Assembly: GCA_030686995.1 (NCBI GenBank)
Contig: CM060685.1
Location: 28,039,204 to 28,103,203 of the forward strand
Length of the DNA stretch: 64,000 nucleotides
DNA from: Artemisia argyi
Lineage: Eukaryota; Streptophyta; Magnoliopsida; Asterales; Asteraceae
Reading direction: 5' to 3'
This document shows positions 1 through 12,212 of this stretch, piece by piece. The translations under genes and the position numbers were made by a program. The notes below the pieces were generated by a model. The model did no database searches, was not told the DNA's origin, and was given only the letters and a program-made list of their open reading frames with translations. Numbering within the stretch: position 1 is the stretch's first letter; each line of letters starts with the position of its first letter.

Positions 1-840
1 GAAAGGAAAGATGAAGCCAAATTTTAAAACCATCATTGTCAACTTATGATTGTGGTCACAAAAATATAAGCCAATTGAATATACTTACAAATGCCTAAGC
101 CAATCTTATTTTAACTTAGTTTAGTTTATCAGTTTTACCATTATAAGTTGCCACACAAAAATCAACAACAACCGAGAATCCATTTTTTTTTTACCAAGAA
201 CCTGTATGACCCATTCCAGGTACACTAAACTAGACAACATCACAACTCAATAAATCAACATGTTATTAACGAAAAAGATGCAAAATATAAAGAATCAAAA
301 ACCTGAATTTAAACCCGATTCCAAGCAAATCCACACACACCGATTCGTAGAACAAAACTCTTGAAGCCACACATCTTGGAAAAACTATTGATGTGTTTTA
401 AATGTGTGGATCTACTGGGAACCGATTTACAATAAAAAGAAAACAATAAAGAAACTATTTGACACTCTTTATTTAGATCGAAAGTGATGATATCCTTTTT
501 GAGGAGAAGTAGCTATCACTACTTTGATAGTAAAGTGAATCCGTGACTCTTCATAGGGAGATGAGAAGTTTGGAAAATGACATTTCAATTCTGGTGTCTT
601 TTTCTTCTTGTTGACTTGCGTGGGATTGAGGTGGAGAAGCGTTTATCACCAAAAAGGGTGGCGATGGTTTTGAGGGTGGAGGAGGATGAGAGAGGTGTAC
701 CATAAGAAGAAAGAAGAAGGAGCAATTATCTGTTTTTGGGAACTAAAAAAAAAAGAAAGTAGTACGTAGTAATAAAAAGGGGCGGTGGGGTTAAAGAAAA
801 GGAGAAAAAAAAGAAGAGTGTGTTCTTATTATTATTATCA
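1..840. other. No gene recognised (left edge)
   Basis: AT-rich sequence with purine-rich stretches near 640-830. I find no open frame with a recognisable domain, no LTR end and no clear TIR. The part from about 480 to 760 could be the promoter or 5' UTR of a gene lying off the left edge on the minus strand, but nothing in the window proves it. Confidence 0.4.
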
Positions 841-1108
841 TACCGTGTATTTCGTGTCCCGTTGAGCTAAAGTGTAAACGTAGTCTTCCGGTTTGGTATA
901 AATGTGAAAAATACAACTTTAGAAACGTTTAATAAGGACAAAATTACTGACTCCAATTTATGCCATTACTAAGGTAGTGTCGGTACGCGTGTGGTATTGT
1001 TACTCAGTAGTTAAAAGTGATACGCAAAAGTAAATATGAAAATTTTAAAAATAAAATAACTTCGAGTTTTAAGGTTGAGTAAGGACCTGGAAAAATGCTA
1101 GTTGTTAT
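841..1108 (-). repeat. Probable U3 of the 3' LTR of the Tekay element
   Basis: This stretch lies directly downstream (minus strand) of the polypurine tract and holds a TATA-like ATTTATACC near 895-905. It shares nothing with the surviving part of the 5' LTR, which would be R-U5. It is therefore probably only U3, truncated on the far side. The left end is a guess. Confidence 0.35.
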
Positions 1109-1110
1109 AG

Positions 1111-1122
1111 TCTACCCCCGTT
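1111..1122 (-). other. Polypurine tract of the Tekay element
   Basis: The minus strand reads AACGGGGGTAGA just after the integrase stop, the usual position and composition of a plus-strand primer tract. It separates the coding region from the 3' LTR. Confidence 0.55.
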
Positions 1123-1143
1123 AAGTGAATTTGCCCTCAAAAT

Positions 1144-4100
1144 TCAGCTGGTACTATTGTCAAACAGGTGTGGGTACTTATGTCTCATCTGATCCTCTCG
1201 TTCCCAAGTAAACTCAGGACCACACTTTGAATCCCAACGGACTTTAACTATTGGTATCTTTCTACGCTTCAACTTCTTGACCTCACGCTCTACAATCTCA
1301 ACAGGTTTCTCCACAAAGTGTAACTTGGGATCTATCTGAATCTCTTCCAATGGTATGTGTAAGGTCTGATCAGCAAGGCACTTCTTAAGGTTTGATACGT
1401 GAAATGTATCATGGACGTTACTTAGCTCTTGAGGTAACCTCAGTCTGTAAGCTACTGGACCGATTCTCTCAGTGATCTCGAAAGGTCCTACGTACCTGGG
1501 TGCTAGCTTGCCCTTCTTACCAAATCGTACAACACCTTTCCAAGGTGATACCTTAAGTAATACATGATCACCAACACTAAATTCTAGAGGTCTCCGTCTA
1601 TTGTCGGCATAACTCTTCTGACGGCTACGTGCAACCTTGAGTCTATCCTTGATTTGAATGATCTTCTCAGTGGTCTCTAACACTATTTCAGGTCCTATCA
1701 TTTGGCTTTCTCCGGCTTCTGCCCAAGAAATGGGCGAACGACACTTCCGCCCATAAAGTGATTTGAATGGTGCCATTTTTATGCTAGCATGGTAACTGTT
1801 GTTGTAGGAGAACTCGACCAAGGGAAGGTGAGTATCCCAATTACCACCAAAGTCTATGGCACACGCCCTAAGCATGTCTTCTAAGGTTTGTATGGTACGC
1901 TCACTTTGACCGTCGGTCTGTGGATGGTAAGCAGTACTCATATCTAAGTGCGTTCCTAGTGACTTTTGCAATGATTGCCAAAAGTTTGACGTAAAACGGC
2001 TATCACGGTCAGATATGATCGATATAGGCACACCGTGTCTCGCTACTATCTCATTGATGTAGAGTCTTGCCAACTTGTCCATCTTGTAATCCTCTCGGAT
2101 TGGTAAGAAATGTGCAGATTTAGTCAATCTGTCTACGATGACCCAGATTGTATCGTACCCGCTACTAGTCCTGGGTAACTTTGTAACGAAGTCCATGGTT
2201 ATATTTTCCCACTTCCATTCAGGAATTTCCGGTTGTTGTAACAAACCAGATGGTTTCTGGTGCTCAGCCTTTACCTTCAAGCAAGTCAGGCACTTGCTAA
2301 CGTAGTCAGCTATGTCTTTCTTCATCCCAGGCCACCAATACAATTCTCTAAGGTCGTAGTACATCTTATCTGCTCCTGGATGAATGGAGTACCTCGTTGT
2401 ATGTGCTTCATTCATGATTAGGGTTCTCACACCACCAATTAACGGTACCCAAATTCAGTCTACAAAGTACAGTCCCCCGTCATTCTTTATATCCAACTGT
2501 TTATCTAAACCTCGCATCTTTTCTGTGGGTGCATCCATATTCTTAGATGCCTCCCTCTGAGCCGCTAGTATCTTATTCTTGATACTTGACTGTATGGTTA
2601 TACTCATGGCTTTTATTTTCCTAGGTCTGAGTCTTTCCTTTCTACTCAAAGCATCAGCTACTACATTCGCCTTACCTGGGTGGTAGCGAATCTCGCAGTC
2701 ATAATCGCTGAAGAGCTCGATCCATCTCCTCTGGCGCATATTCAACTCTTTCTGATCGAAGATATGTTGAAGACTCTTGTGATCAGTATAGATAATACTT
2801 CTCGTCCCATACAAGTAATGTCTCCATATCTTGAGAGCGAACACTACAGCGCCTAGCTCCAAATCATGAGTGGTATAGTTTTTCTCGTGGATCTTCAGCT
2901 GTCGGGATGCATAGGCAATCACTTTACCCCTTTGCATTAATACGCACCCAAGACCTTGACATGATGCGTCACAATATACTACGAAATCTTCTGGTCCATC
3001 GGGGAGGGCCAGAATTGGAGCATTACATAGGTTGTTCTTCAAGGTTTGAAAGGCTTCTTCTTGTTCCTCACCCCATTCGTACTTCTTATTCTTTTGAGTT
3101 AGCAAGGTAAGAGGTTTGGCAATCTTAGAGAAGTTTGCGATGAATCGCCGGTAATAACCTGCCAGTCCTAAAAATGAGCGGACTTCTGTCGGGGACTTAG
3201 GAGCTTCCCAATTCTTCACGGCTTCGATCTTGCTAGGATCCACATGAATACCATCATTGTTAACTACATGTCCAAGGAATTGGACTTCCTGTAGCCAGAA
3301 TTCAAACTTCGAGAATTTGGCGTACAGTTTCTCTTTCTTAAGTAACTCTAGGATTAACTTCAGATGCATTTCATGTTCCTCTTTTGTTTTGGAATAGATC
3401 AAAATGTCATCGATAAATACGATAACAAATCTATCTAAGTATGGCCTGCATACTCGGTTCATCAAGTCCATGAAAACCGCAGGCGCATTTGTCAGTCCAA
3501 AAGGCATAACCGTAAACTCGAAATGACCATATCGAGTTCTAAATGCGGTCGTTGGGATGTCATCTTCGTGTACTCGTAACTGATGGTAGCCGGAATGCAG
3601 ATCTATCTTGGAAAAGTATCGTGAACCTTGTAGTTGGTCAAATAGGTCGTCAATTCTCGGGAGAGGGTAACGGTTCTTAATGGTTAGTTTATTTAGCTCC
3701 CGGTAGTCAATGCACATTCTAAACGAACCATCCTTCTTCTTGACGAACAATACTGGTGCTCCCCATGGCGAAGAACTAGGTCGAATGAAACCTTTGTCTT
3801 GGAGTTCCTTGAGTTGATTAGACAACTCCTCCATTTCAGTGGGTGCCAAGCGGTAGGGAGACTTTGCAACTGGCATTGCTCCAGGAATCAGGTCTATCCG
3901 AAATTCAACTTCACGCGCAGGGGGTAATCCGGATAAGTCGTCGGGAAATACTTCTGGGAAGTTTCGAACGATTGGGATATCTTCTAGTTTCTGCTCGTCT
4001 ACTTTCATGCTCATGAGGTGCTTCTCTTTTTCTTCAAGTCGCTCTCCATAGACCTTAAGTAATTCACCGTTTGGTAGTGGTATTCGGACCATCTTCTCGT

Positions 4101-5730
4101 GGCACACTATTTCAGCCTTATGCTTGGACAACTAATCCATTCCCACAATCACGTCGAAGCTTCCATGTCCGAAGGGTATCAAGTCAATGCTAAAGGTGTA
4201 GCCTTCTAACTCTAGTTTGCACCCGCGAATGATCTTATTTGTTTATACTTTTTGACCACTTGCTATTTCAATTTCGTAACTAAAGTCTAGTCTACTAGGT
4301 TTTATATTCAACAGAGGCATGAATTTAGTGGAAACAAAACTATAATCGGCACCAGAATCAAATAGCACAGTAGCATAATGGTCGTTTAAAGAGAACGTAC
4401 CCGTCACAATGTTCGGGTCTTGGCGTCCCTCTTCAGCATTCATCACAAATACCCGACCACGAGCTGGGTTACCATTGTTACCACGGTTTGCATTATTTCC
4501 ACCAATCGCTAAAGCTTGATTCTGGTTGTCCTGCACCTGCCCCCGTGTCCCATTCAACCTAGGACATGTATTCCGAAAGTGATTCGGGTTTCCACATTCA
4601 TAACATGCCATTGGGTTGACGGTATTTATTGGTGCCACCTGTTTAGCGACCGCCCGACAATCTTTTGCCATATGACCAACCTTTTTGCAATTGAAACACA
4701 CTTGACATGGCATAGTCTCTGGGTGATGGTAGTTACATTTGGTACACATAGGGTGAGAGCCCACATAACCTTTCCTTCCCGTGGTTGTTGCTATGAATCC
4801 TTTTCCCCATTTCGCTTTCTTATTGTCACCCTTTGCACCACCTTGCTTACTTGGCTCGCTCACGGCCTTCCTCTTGTCACCACTCTTTGAGAACGTCCCA
4901 TTCCTAACCATCTCATCCGTTAAGGTTGCAGCTTTCAAAATCGCACTCTGAATAGTAGGGGGTTCAGTTGCTTTCACCATCCCGCGAATCTCGGGAACCA
5001 ACCCATAGATATACCTTTCAATTCTTTTGGATTCAGGAGTGACCATATGAGGTACTAGTTTAGCGAGCTCATGGAACCGATCGGTATAAGCCGTGTGACC
5101 CGCTCCTACCATAGCATGGTGGTAGAACTCATGCTCCAGCTTCTGCATCTCGTTGTCTGGACAATACTCCTCCCTTAATAGTGCCTTAAAGTAATCCCAA
5201 CTCATCCCCATGGAAGCTTCCCTGCCCCTAGCCTGAATTTGCGTGTTCCACCAAGTCAACGCTTTTCCAGTCAATGAACAGGCAGCAAACTTAACCTTCT
5301 TACGGTCCGCATACTCACTTATGTCAATTACTGACTCCATCTTTTCTACCCATCGAGTATAAGCTATGGCACCTCCATTGCCATCAAAATCCACTGGTTT
5401 ACAAGTGGTGAATTCCTTGTAGTTACATCCCCTATTACCGTTGTTATTGTTCCCATCATTGACGTGATCAATTCCACCGTCGTTGTCTGCTTGGTTATTC
5501 CCACTCACGTTGTTTCCTTGGTTACTCATATGGTCACCAACTTGGGTGACAATAGTGGGTAGTAATTCATGAAGTTGCTGGGCGATAATGGTAGCAACAT
5601 CAGGAGTCTCATTACCGGTATCGTCGCTTCTCGTGCCACGACCTCCTGCCCTACCTCCTCGTCCACCAGTCCTTCCTCCCCTTGGTGGTGGAACACCACG
5701 GTTAACTCGAGACGACCTTCTTGGAGGCAT
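1144..5730 (-). pseudogene. Tekay-type gag-pol polyprotein, three in-frame stops
   Basis: The fusion protein should start at the ATG at 5730 (MPPRRSSR). The Gag N-terminus is rich in RGG, followed by the gag domain (WWN, YCPDNE) and CCHC knuckles such as CFNCKKVGHMAKDC. Protease has the active-site triad DSGAD near 4350. Reverse transcriptase shows YRELNKL and FIDDILIYS, followed by RNase H (DASCQGLG). Integrase has its H-H-C-C zinc motif and a D-D-E core ([23 protein letters not shown]), and ends in a chromodomain ([18 protein letters not shown]...W). All parts share one frame over about 1,530 codons. It is interrupted only by TAA at 4243, TAG at 4132 and TGA at 2455; no frameshift is seen. 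The open stretches therefore represent one frame, not separate genes. Confidence 0.9.
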
Positions 5731-6038
5731 GATTCTACAAGGTAGGACATCGGTAAACGTTAGACAGGATATAGGTATAAAAAGTCGGTATACGTGTCGT
5801 GCTACTATACTCAACTTCCTATCTGACAATCCATGAATTTGATAAGTACATGCCGCATCATGTTATCGTAAAAACGTTGGCCAGGCGTTTTTAAGATAGC
5901 GCCATGCTGCGTTTACTAATCATAATCACTTCGTGTCATACTACACGCATAATCGCACATCCAGTCCCTATTTATGCAGACTATATGAGGGTTCTTAGGT
6001 TATAGTCTAGGTCAAACCACCTAATTCTCTATAACCAA

Positions 6039-6051
6039 GGCTCTGATGCCA
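6039..6051 (-). other. Primer-binding site (initiator Met tRNA type)
   Basis: The minus strand reads TGGCATCAGAGCC three bases after the LTR end GTGTGACA. This differs by one base from the canonical plant PBS complementary to tRNA-iMet (TGGTATCAGAGC). It fixes the 3' end of the 5' LTR at 6055. Confidence 0.8.
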
Positions 6052-6054
6052 ATC

Positions 6055-6563
6055 TGTCACACCCCAAAAATGGCGCAGCGGAAAGTCATTTAATGGATGT
6101 GACTTCGAACTCAAGAACACATGGGGTCATAATAGAGAAATACTAACTGCATAGCATCTCAACACAAGTCAAGGTTACAACGATCCCAATATACGGGTAA
6201 ATAGATATCTTGCTACATAAGTTCACAATGATTAAGTCTTAAAGGAAACATCCTGAATGCATAACTTCTCGGGAACATAGCCCCGAGAGTCTTGTCTTAT
6301 GTCTGCTAAGCCAGGCCAATACTCAACCTTCTATAGCAACTTCATTCTTAACACCTGAAAATGGATACTCGAAAACGTCAACATAAAGTTGGTGAGCTCG
6401 TAGGTTTAGGAGTTAAACCACGATGCTGTGATTAGTATAGCGTAGGACAATAGTGAGCAAGATGTAAGCATATATGCATATAGTTGAAACACAGCGTTAG
6501 CGACAACTGAACCTACCAATAGTGTTACACACGTGTTACTCATAGTGGGGAGCTACCCCTTAT
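6055..6563 (-). repeat. 5' LTR of the Tekay element, truncated
   Basis: It starts on the plus strand with TGTCACACCCC, which is the LTR 3' terminus (GGGGTGTGACA) on the minus strand, next to the PBS. It runs for 509 bp until the Copia-derived sequence begins abruptly at 6564. The rest of the LTR (U3) is not found on the far side of the Copia element. Confidence 0.7.
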
Positions 6564-6664
6564 AGTAAGGTATACTACTTTATTTGGTTCAATACTTATT
6601 ATTTCTTTCTATTTGGTTTGTGCTTATCTGTGTGACAAACTATATGGTGTGCTAATGTACAACA
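6564..6664 (+). repeat. Terminal 101 bp of the Copia 5' LTR
   Basis: It is almost identical to 11078-11178, the last 101 bp of the 3' LTR (two differences), and ends in the LTR terminus ACAACA. It is followed directly by pol-region sequence instead of a tRNA primer site. Confidence 0.85.
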
Positions 6665-9600
6665 ATCTTTTAAGTATGATTCGTGCAATTCATATTGAAC
6701 CAAATGTGAGTCTTGTGAAGGCTGGAATTTCTAAGAAGAGAATTTCCAAACGCGGACCATTAAGACTAAAACTTAGAAAATTAAAACGGAAGCCAAAACC
6801 TGTAGTAGGTAAGATATCTAGGTTAGCCACCGTTGCTCGAATACCCGGCGCTAACGGATGGTATCTTGACTCTGGAGCCACAGTACATGTTTGTGACTCG
6901 AGAGACAAGTTTGTAGACTATCACAAAGTTACGGGTAAACAAGTGGTAATGGCTAACCGTGATAGAGCTGATGTTTGCGGGTTTGGAACTGTGAAGCTGA
7001 AGTTCACTTCTGGAAAAGTTGTAACCTTACAAAATGTTTATCATGTTCCCTCTATTCCAAAATTTCTTATATCAGTTAGCAAATTGGATGAGCACGGTTT
7101 TAAAATCACCTTCGAGTCAAGGAAGGTTGTGATTTCAAAACATGGTGTATTTGTGGGAAAAGGTTACTATCTAGGAGGGATGTATCGTGTAGATGATAGT
7201 AGTGTTTCAGATGGTAAAATTCAGAAGCTTAATGTTTCTGTTGTTGAACTACCTCATTTCGAAACTACTGAAAATTCTGTATGTTCAATTTCTTTATGGC
7301 ATAAACGTTTAGCATATACAAATGTGAAAAACATTGAAAAGATGAAAAACAACGGATTAATAAATTTTCAAAATAAAGATTTCGAAAAATGTGAAACATG
7401 TGTTAAATCAAAGTTTGTGAAGAAACCATTTCCAACTATTAAACGTGAAACTACACTACTTGAATTGATACATTCAGATATTTGTGAATTGAATGGATTA
7501 CTTACTCGGGGAGGTAGAAGGTATTTCATAACATTATGTGATGATTCGAGTCGTTACCTTTATGTATACTTATTACGATCAAAAGACGAAGCTTTTGATT
7601 CGTTTAAAATATACAAAGCTGAGGTAGAGAATCAACTCGGTAAAAGGATTAAAATCCTTAGGTCTGACCGAGGAGGGGAGTACTTTACTGGAAAGTTTGA
7701 TGCATTCTGCGAAGAGAATGGTATTAAGCATGAACATACTTTCCCTTATACACCACAACAGAACGGTTTAGCCGAAAGGAAAAACCGAACCCTTGTAGAG
7801 ACGGTTAACTGTATGTTGAACCAATCTGGGTTACCGACTAACTTATGGGGAGAAGCCTTGTTAGCCGCGTGTTACATTCACAACAGAATTACTAGTCGTG
7901 TAATTCCCACGAGTCCATATGAGTTATGGAAAGGTAGAAAACCAAACCTGGATTATGTAAAAGTCTGGGGTTGTGTAGCCTACTATCGAACACCTGATCC
8001 TAAAAGGTAAAAACTTGGAGCTCGAGGTATTCGAAGCATCTTTGTTGGATACGCCAAGAATAGTAAGGCTTATAGACTACTGGATGAAAGAACAGGTGTA
8101 ATAATAGAATCCAGAGATGTGGATTTTTTTGAAGATAAATTTTCGAAAGATGTCGAAAATTCTCATATGGAGCTAGTTCCAACTCCTTTGGTTCGTCTCG
8201 TGGAGAAACCTCCACAGAGATTAATGAACCACGACGGAGCATACGAGCTAAAAAGGAGAAGGATTTTGGATCTGATTTTTTCTCCTACTTAGTCGAAGGG
8301 ACGCAAAAGAAAGTAACAAGAGAGGTTATTTTCACGATCAATATCGATGATGACCCTAAGACTTTCTCGGAAGCCATGTCATCCCGTGATGCTCCTTTAT
8401 AGAAGGAGGCAATTAATGATGAGATGGATTCCATCCTTGGAAATCAGACTTGGGAATTAGCAGAACTTCCTAAGGGCGTGAGACCCATAGGATCCAAGTG
8501 GGTGTTTAAGAAGAAGCTTAACCCAGACGGGTCGATATCCGCCTTTAAAGCAAGATTAGTTGCTAAAGGCTACATGCAGAAAGAGGGGATTGATTACTTT
8601 GATACGTATGCCCCGGTAGCTAGAATTAGTTCCATAAGAACTCTTATAGCAATTTCTGCAGTTAAAGGGTTGTACATTCATCAAATGGATGTGAAGACAG
8701 CTTTTCTAAACGGTTACTTAAACGAGGAGGCTTATATGGAGCAACCCGAAGGTTTTGTGATACAAGGACAAGAGAACAAAGTATGTTGACTTGTGAAGTC
8801 CTTGTACGGGTTGAAGCAAGCTCCAAAGCAGTGGCATGAGAGGTTTGACACTACTGTTACTTCTTTCGGGTTTCAGCACAACAGTGCTGATAGGTGTATT
8901 TATACCAAAAGTACGAAAGAATATACAGTAGTGATTTGTCTTTATGTTGATGATATGTTGATCATTGGCACAACTCTTGATGGTATTTTAGAGACGAAGT
9001 CTTACTTATCCTCGAACTTTAAGATGAAAGATCTTGGAGAAGTAGACACCATTTTAGGAGTTAAAGTGAGAAGGACAAGCAATCAAATTTCTCTAAGTCA
9101 GTCTCATTTCATTAGTAAGATACTGACTAAGTTTCAGCACTTGGATATTAAGGAATGTAACACTCCTTTTGAAACAAGTGTGAAACTTGAAGTGAACTCT
9201 GGTCGTGCAGTGGCTCAACTAGAATATGCGAGTGTTATTGGTAGCTTGATGTATGCCATGCATTGTACTAGACCTGACATTGCTTTTGTTGTGAGCAAGT
9301 TAAGTCAGTACACAAGTAACCCGAGTTTGGAACACTGGGATGCAGTGTCAAGAGTACTAGGATACTTGAAGAGAACTAGTACTCTACAACTGACATACAC
9401 GTTATACCCAGGAGTTTTGGAAGGGTATTCAGATGCAAGTTGGATAAATCACTCTGGTGATTCCAAATCTACGAGTGGGTGGATTTATACACTTGCTGGA
9501 GGAGCTGTTTCTTGAGCAAGCAAGAAACAAACGTGTATTTCTCATTCAACTATGGAAGCTGAGTTTATTGCCTTGGCTGCAGCAGGCAAGGAGGCTGAGT

Positions 9601-9887
9601 GGATTCGGGATTTGTTGATGGATATCCAATTGTGGCCCGATCCAATGCCCTCAATTCCCATGTACTGTGACAGTAAAGCTGCCTTGTCTATAGCTTACAA
9701 CTCTGTTTATAATGGGAAGTCGAGACATCTCCGTCTTCGACACAATTATGTGAGACAATTAGTTGAGAATGGTACCATTAGTGTTGTTTTCGTCAAGTCG
9801 TGTAGAAACTTGGCAGACCCACTTACTAAGCCTCTGACGAGAGACTTGGTGAGTGTTACTACTAGAGACATCGGTTTGAAACCATAA
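6665..9887 (+). pseudogene. Copia pol remnant: protease-integrase-RT-RNase H
   Basis: Protease shows GWYLDSGATVHVCDSR near 6855. The GAG-pre-integrase region and integrase follow, with D-D-E residues in HSDICELN, RSDRGGEY and NGLAERKNRT. Reverse transcriptase (8424-9300) has [33 protein letters not shown] and YVDDMLI. RNase H has GYSDASW and MEAEFIALAAAGKEAEW and ends at 9887. The frame is broken by stops at 8008, 8400, 8787 and 9513 and by one frameshift between about 8165 and 8200. All four main domains are recognisable, but no functional product is possible. No gag precedes it. Confidence 0.9.
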
Positions 9888-10396
9888 ATGAATCGGTTAG
9901 TGATGGTAACCCGACTTGGATTTAGTGCTCCTATCTCCAAGTTTAATGGGTAATAACAAGTCACTAATCGATAGAAGGTACTATCACATGATTGACCCAT
10001 GTAGTAGAGATAGTACGGCGTTGTCGAGATTTAGGATGAGATTATTCTCTTAACAAAGCTTTAGAGGCGTCTTAGCAACGGAGACGTTATAGAAGTTTTG
10101 CCTATATGACTTAGAGGTGGTGCCGCCTTGAATAGAGAGTTTGTGGTTTCTCTCTTAGAGGGTCATGAATCAGGATAAAGCGCATGGCCATATTAGTGCT
10201 CAGTGAGAACGTGATGGTTACGATGGGAAGTGTGTAGAAATGTGCCGGTAATATCACTAGATTCTTGGTTTAATGTTCGGACACCATAGAATCGATTTTA
10301 CTTTGCATATTTCGAGTAAACGGGGTTTAATCTTAGTGACACCTTCGTGACATAACCCATAAGAGTAGCGGAAAACTTTCCAACCTGGTGGGGGAT
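9888..10396 (+). other. Copia 3' untranslated region with polypurine tract
   Basis: Non-coding stretch between the RNase H stop and the 3' LTR. It ends in GGTGGGGGAT, which directly abuts the LTR start TGTTGG. No further ORF is visible. Confidence 0.6.
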
Positions 10397-11178
10397 TGTT
10401 GGAAATATTAGTTTGGAAGTTTATTACTCTTAAAGCATGAGGTGCAATTAGTTGATGCATCAACTTATTGTACATGGTTTGCAGCATAAGGTACAAGATA
10501 ATGAAGTATCTAATACCACTTGTGGTTGACTTGGTGTGTCAAGACCTGGTAAAAGGGAAAGTGGATGCTATTTCGGTGCAACTGCCTCCAGTCTCCTTAG
10601 CTTTAGGATGACATTTACACTTCATCTTTAACTACCAGTTGGGATATAAAAGGCTATGATGGGTCTAACATATCAACACACAAAAATCAAATACATACCA
10701 CATAATATTGTTGCAGCCATTAAACACTTCCTTTTAAGTTTTCTGTCTACCGCTATCGCGTTGCAAACCAGTGTCGTTGCTACTCAAGGTTTGCGTGTGT
10801 GGACTGTATACATCCTGAAGTGCCCGGCTCGTAGACTCCAGCAACTTTACGGGGTGCCGATCGTACTTAAGGACAGGGATTAATCTCCTGTACAGTTCAG
10901 TCTTTGTGGTGTTTATTACATTTAATCAGACACTAAGAAGATGGAGATTGAAATGGTTTTTGTTGCTGCATTTTGATTTTTTGCTGCTGCGTTTTGGGTC
11001 ATTTGCTTGCTGTCAAGAATGTGCACAAATGGTTTTCTAATCAGATTCATGTTGTTGGTTCTGTTTTCAAATGTATCAGTAAGGTATACTACTTTATTTG
11101 TTTCAATACTTATTATTTCTTTCTATTTGGTTTGTGCTTATCTGTGTGACAAACTATATGGTGTTCTAATGTACAACA
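10397..11178 (+). repeat. 3' LTR of the Copia element (782 bp)
   Basis: It begins TGTTGGAAAT directly after the polypurine tract and ends TACAACA, giving the expected TGTTG...CAACA termini. It contains a TATA box at 10645 and shares its last 101 bp with the 5' remnant. Confidence 0.88.
10645..10653 (+). promoter_or_regulatory. TATA box of the Copia LTR
   Basis: TATAAAAGG lies 249 bp into the LTR, a normal place for the U3/R promoter. Transcription would start near 10675, so R-U5 would be about 500 bp, far longer than the 101 bp left at the 5' end. Confidence 0.55.
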
Positions 11179-11244
11179 AAACCTCCCCTCCCAAAGCCCC
11201 TAAGCAATCTTGGTGGCCAACTAAGCTAGCCCAGTTGGTTTGTT

Positions 11245-11480
11245 GATTACCGATCTTATGTTAAAAAAGGATCTAATGTGTCCTTTGATGTTTAAGTCTT
11301 TTATGGCGGCATGCCACTTCAGTTAGTCAGTCCACTTAATTCTCCGAGCTCGACGTCTTTTTCTTGCTCGTTAACCACTTGTGAAAAGGATTGTGAGTTT
11401 ACGCGACCAACCCGGCTTCCCACTCCGTCCCAACCAGCTAATCTCCTCTCAACACTTATGACACCTACACAAGACGAAGA
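11245..11480. repeat. Block A, copy 1
   Basis: First of six copies of an unidentified block found also near 13240, 15810, 25200, 28570 and 30180. Shared landmarks are CAATCTTATGTTAAAAA, GGCATGCCACT, a GGTCCAC...TCCGAGCTCGAC stretch, CCCGTCCCAACCAGCCAAT and CTCTCAACACTTATGAC. In most copies it lies just left of the antisense RING 3' end. No reading frame is kept between copies. Confidence 0.6.
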
Positions 11481-11689
11481 TTAGTAGCTATGAATAAAAA
11501 AAAATAGTCATCTATGCTCATTTATCATCATGTATCAGCATCAATCCTATCGCTAGTCTAAAACATAAACAAGTCGGTAACTTGAACATCATAAACAAAT
11601 ACACATAAATGTAAAAATATAAAACTGCATATTAATCAATTCTCACCAACACCTGCAAAAAAGTAAACATGCCTTAAACATACACACCT

Positions 11690-11975
11690 TAGCTATCGCG
11701 ACCACCCGTTGCCACACAAACCTTGAAAAAAAAACCCATGAAGCCACGCCTTCCACAACTCTTCACTAACAACATTACTCCTAACCCCAAGTCTTCAACA
11801 ATTCGATAATGAACTCGTGAAGTACAGGCAACATCCATTCCTTATTCTTCATCACTCACTTTTGAAAAGGAGAGTTTCGAGTAACTCCATCAACGGGTAA
11901 ACATACAACCAACACGGCCTTCGATAATATAAGTTAGACAAGCATATATGTCTAACTTAAACCTCATGGGTGCGG
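11690..11975 (-). pseudogene. RING-finger gene 3' end, fragment 1
   Basis: Read on the minus strand, this matches the C-terminal part of the RING genes at 20040 and 30788 (YYRRP...VYQLMEL...), with stops and indels, and carries the shared downstream sequence with CTTTTGAAAAGGAGAG. The RING domain itself is missing. Upstream on the minus strand the homology stops at the same place as in two other fragments (TGCAAC near 11970). Confidence 0.5.
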
Positions 11976-12119
11976 TTGCATAACAGCCCGTATAACATCA
12001 TAAAACTAGTGCAAATATAACATCATAACATACATTAATTAGTGTTTCTCTAAACATGTACTTGTGATGGTCAAGACAAATTCAAATACACCCTAGTGTA
12101 CTACAAAATGCTTAAAATA

Positions 12120-12212
12120 AAGGGGCAATTGCATATATACCCATTAAAACTTGAATATTTGCATATATACCCAAAACATGCTTAATTGACATTGTACAAC
12201 ATGCATTAATAC
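12120..12212 (+). repeat. Half copy of a foldback MITE
   Basis: It begins GGGGCAATTGCATATATACC and reappears as its reverse complement at about 12815-12903. Together the two frame a 0.6 kb segment whose P block is in the opposite orientation to all others. Confidence 0.6.

Larger units (their letters stand above)
841..6563 (-). mobile_element. Ty3/Gypsy chromovirus (Tekay type), decayed
   Basis: On the minus strand the order is truncated 5' LTR (6055-6563), primer-binding site (6039-6051), gag-protease-RT-RNase H-integrase-chromodomain in one frame, a polypurine tract near 1114-1119, and what looks like U3 of the 3' LTR. A chromodomain fused to the integrase C-terminus defines plant chromoviruses, and the CCHC gag with this domain order fits the Tekay/Del clade. 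Three stop codons break the frame and the 5' LTR is cut by the Copia element beginning at 6564, so this copy is dead. The left boundary near 841 is approximate, because the U3 of the other LTR is missing and cannot be compared. Confidence 0.85.
6564..11178 (+). mobile_element. Ty1/Copia retrotransposon, 5'-truncated and lacking gag
   Basis: Plus-strand order: a 101 bp remnant of the 5' LTR (6564-6664), protease, integrase, reverse transcriptase and RNase H in the Copia order, a polypurine tract GGTGGGGGAT (10387-10396) and a full 782 bp 3' LTR (10397-11178). There is no primer-binding site and no gag or zinc-knuckle region: the LTR remnant runs straight into sequence just upstream of the protease. 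The flanks show no 5 bp target-site duplication (left ...TTATA, right AAACC), as expected if the left end was lost by deletion. The two LTR pieces differ at 2 of 101 positions by eye. The element lies against the cut LTR of the Tekay element. Confidence 0.88.

Noticed and set aside
6564..6664. The 101 bp LTR piece as an R-U5 strong-stop product
   Set aside because: The LTR TATA box at 10645 places the start near 10675, so R-U5 would be about 500 bp.
1144..9887. An endogenous pararetrovirus (caulimovirus-like)
   Set aside because: All reverse transcriptases here are linked to integrase and LTR features; no movement-protein or coat-type ORF is seen.
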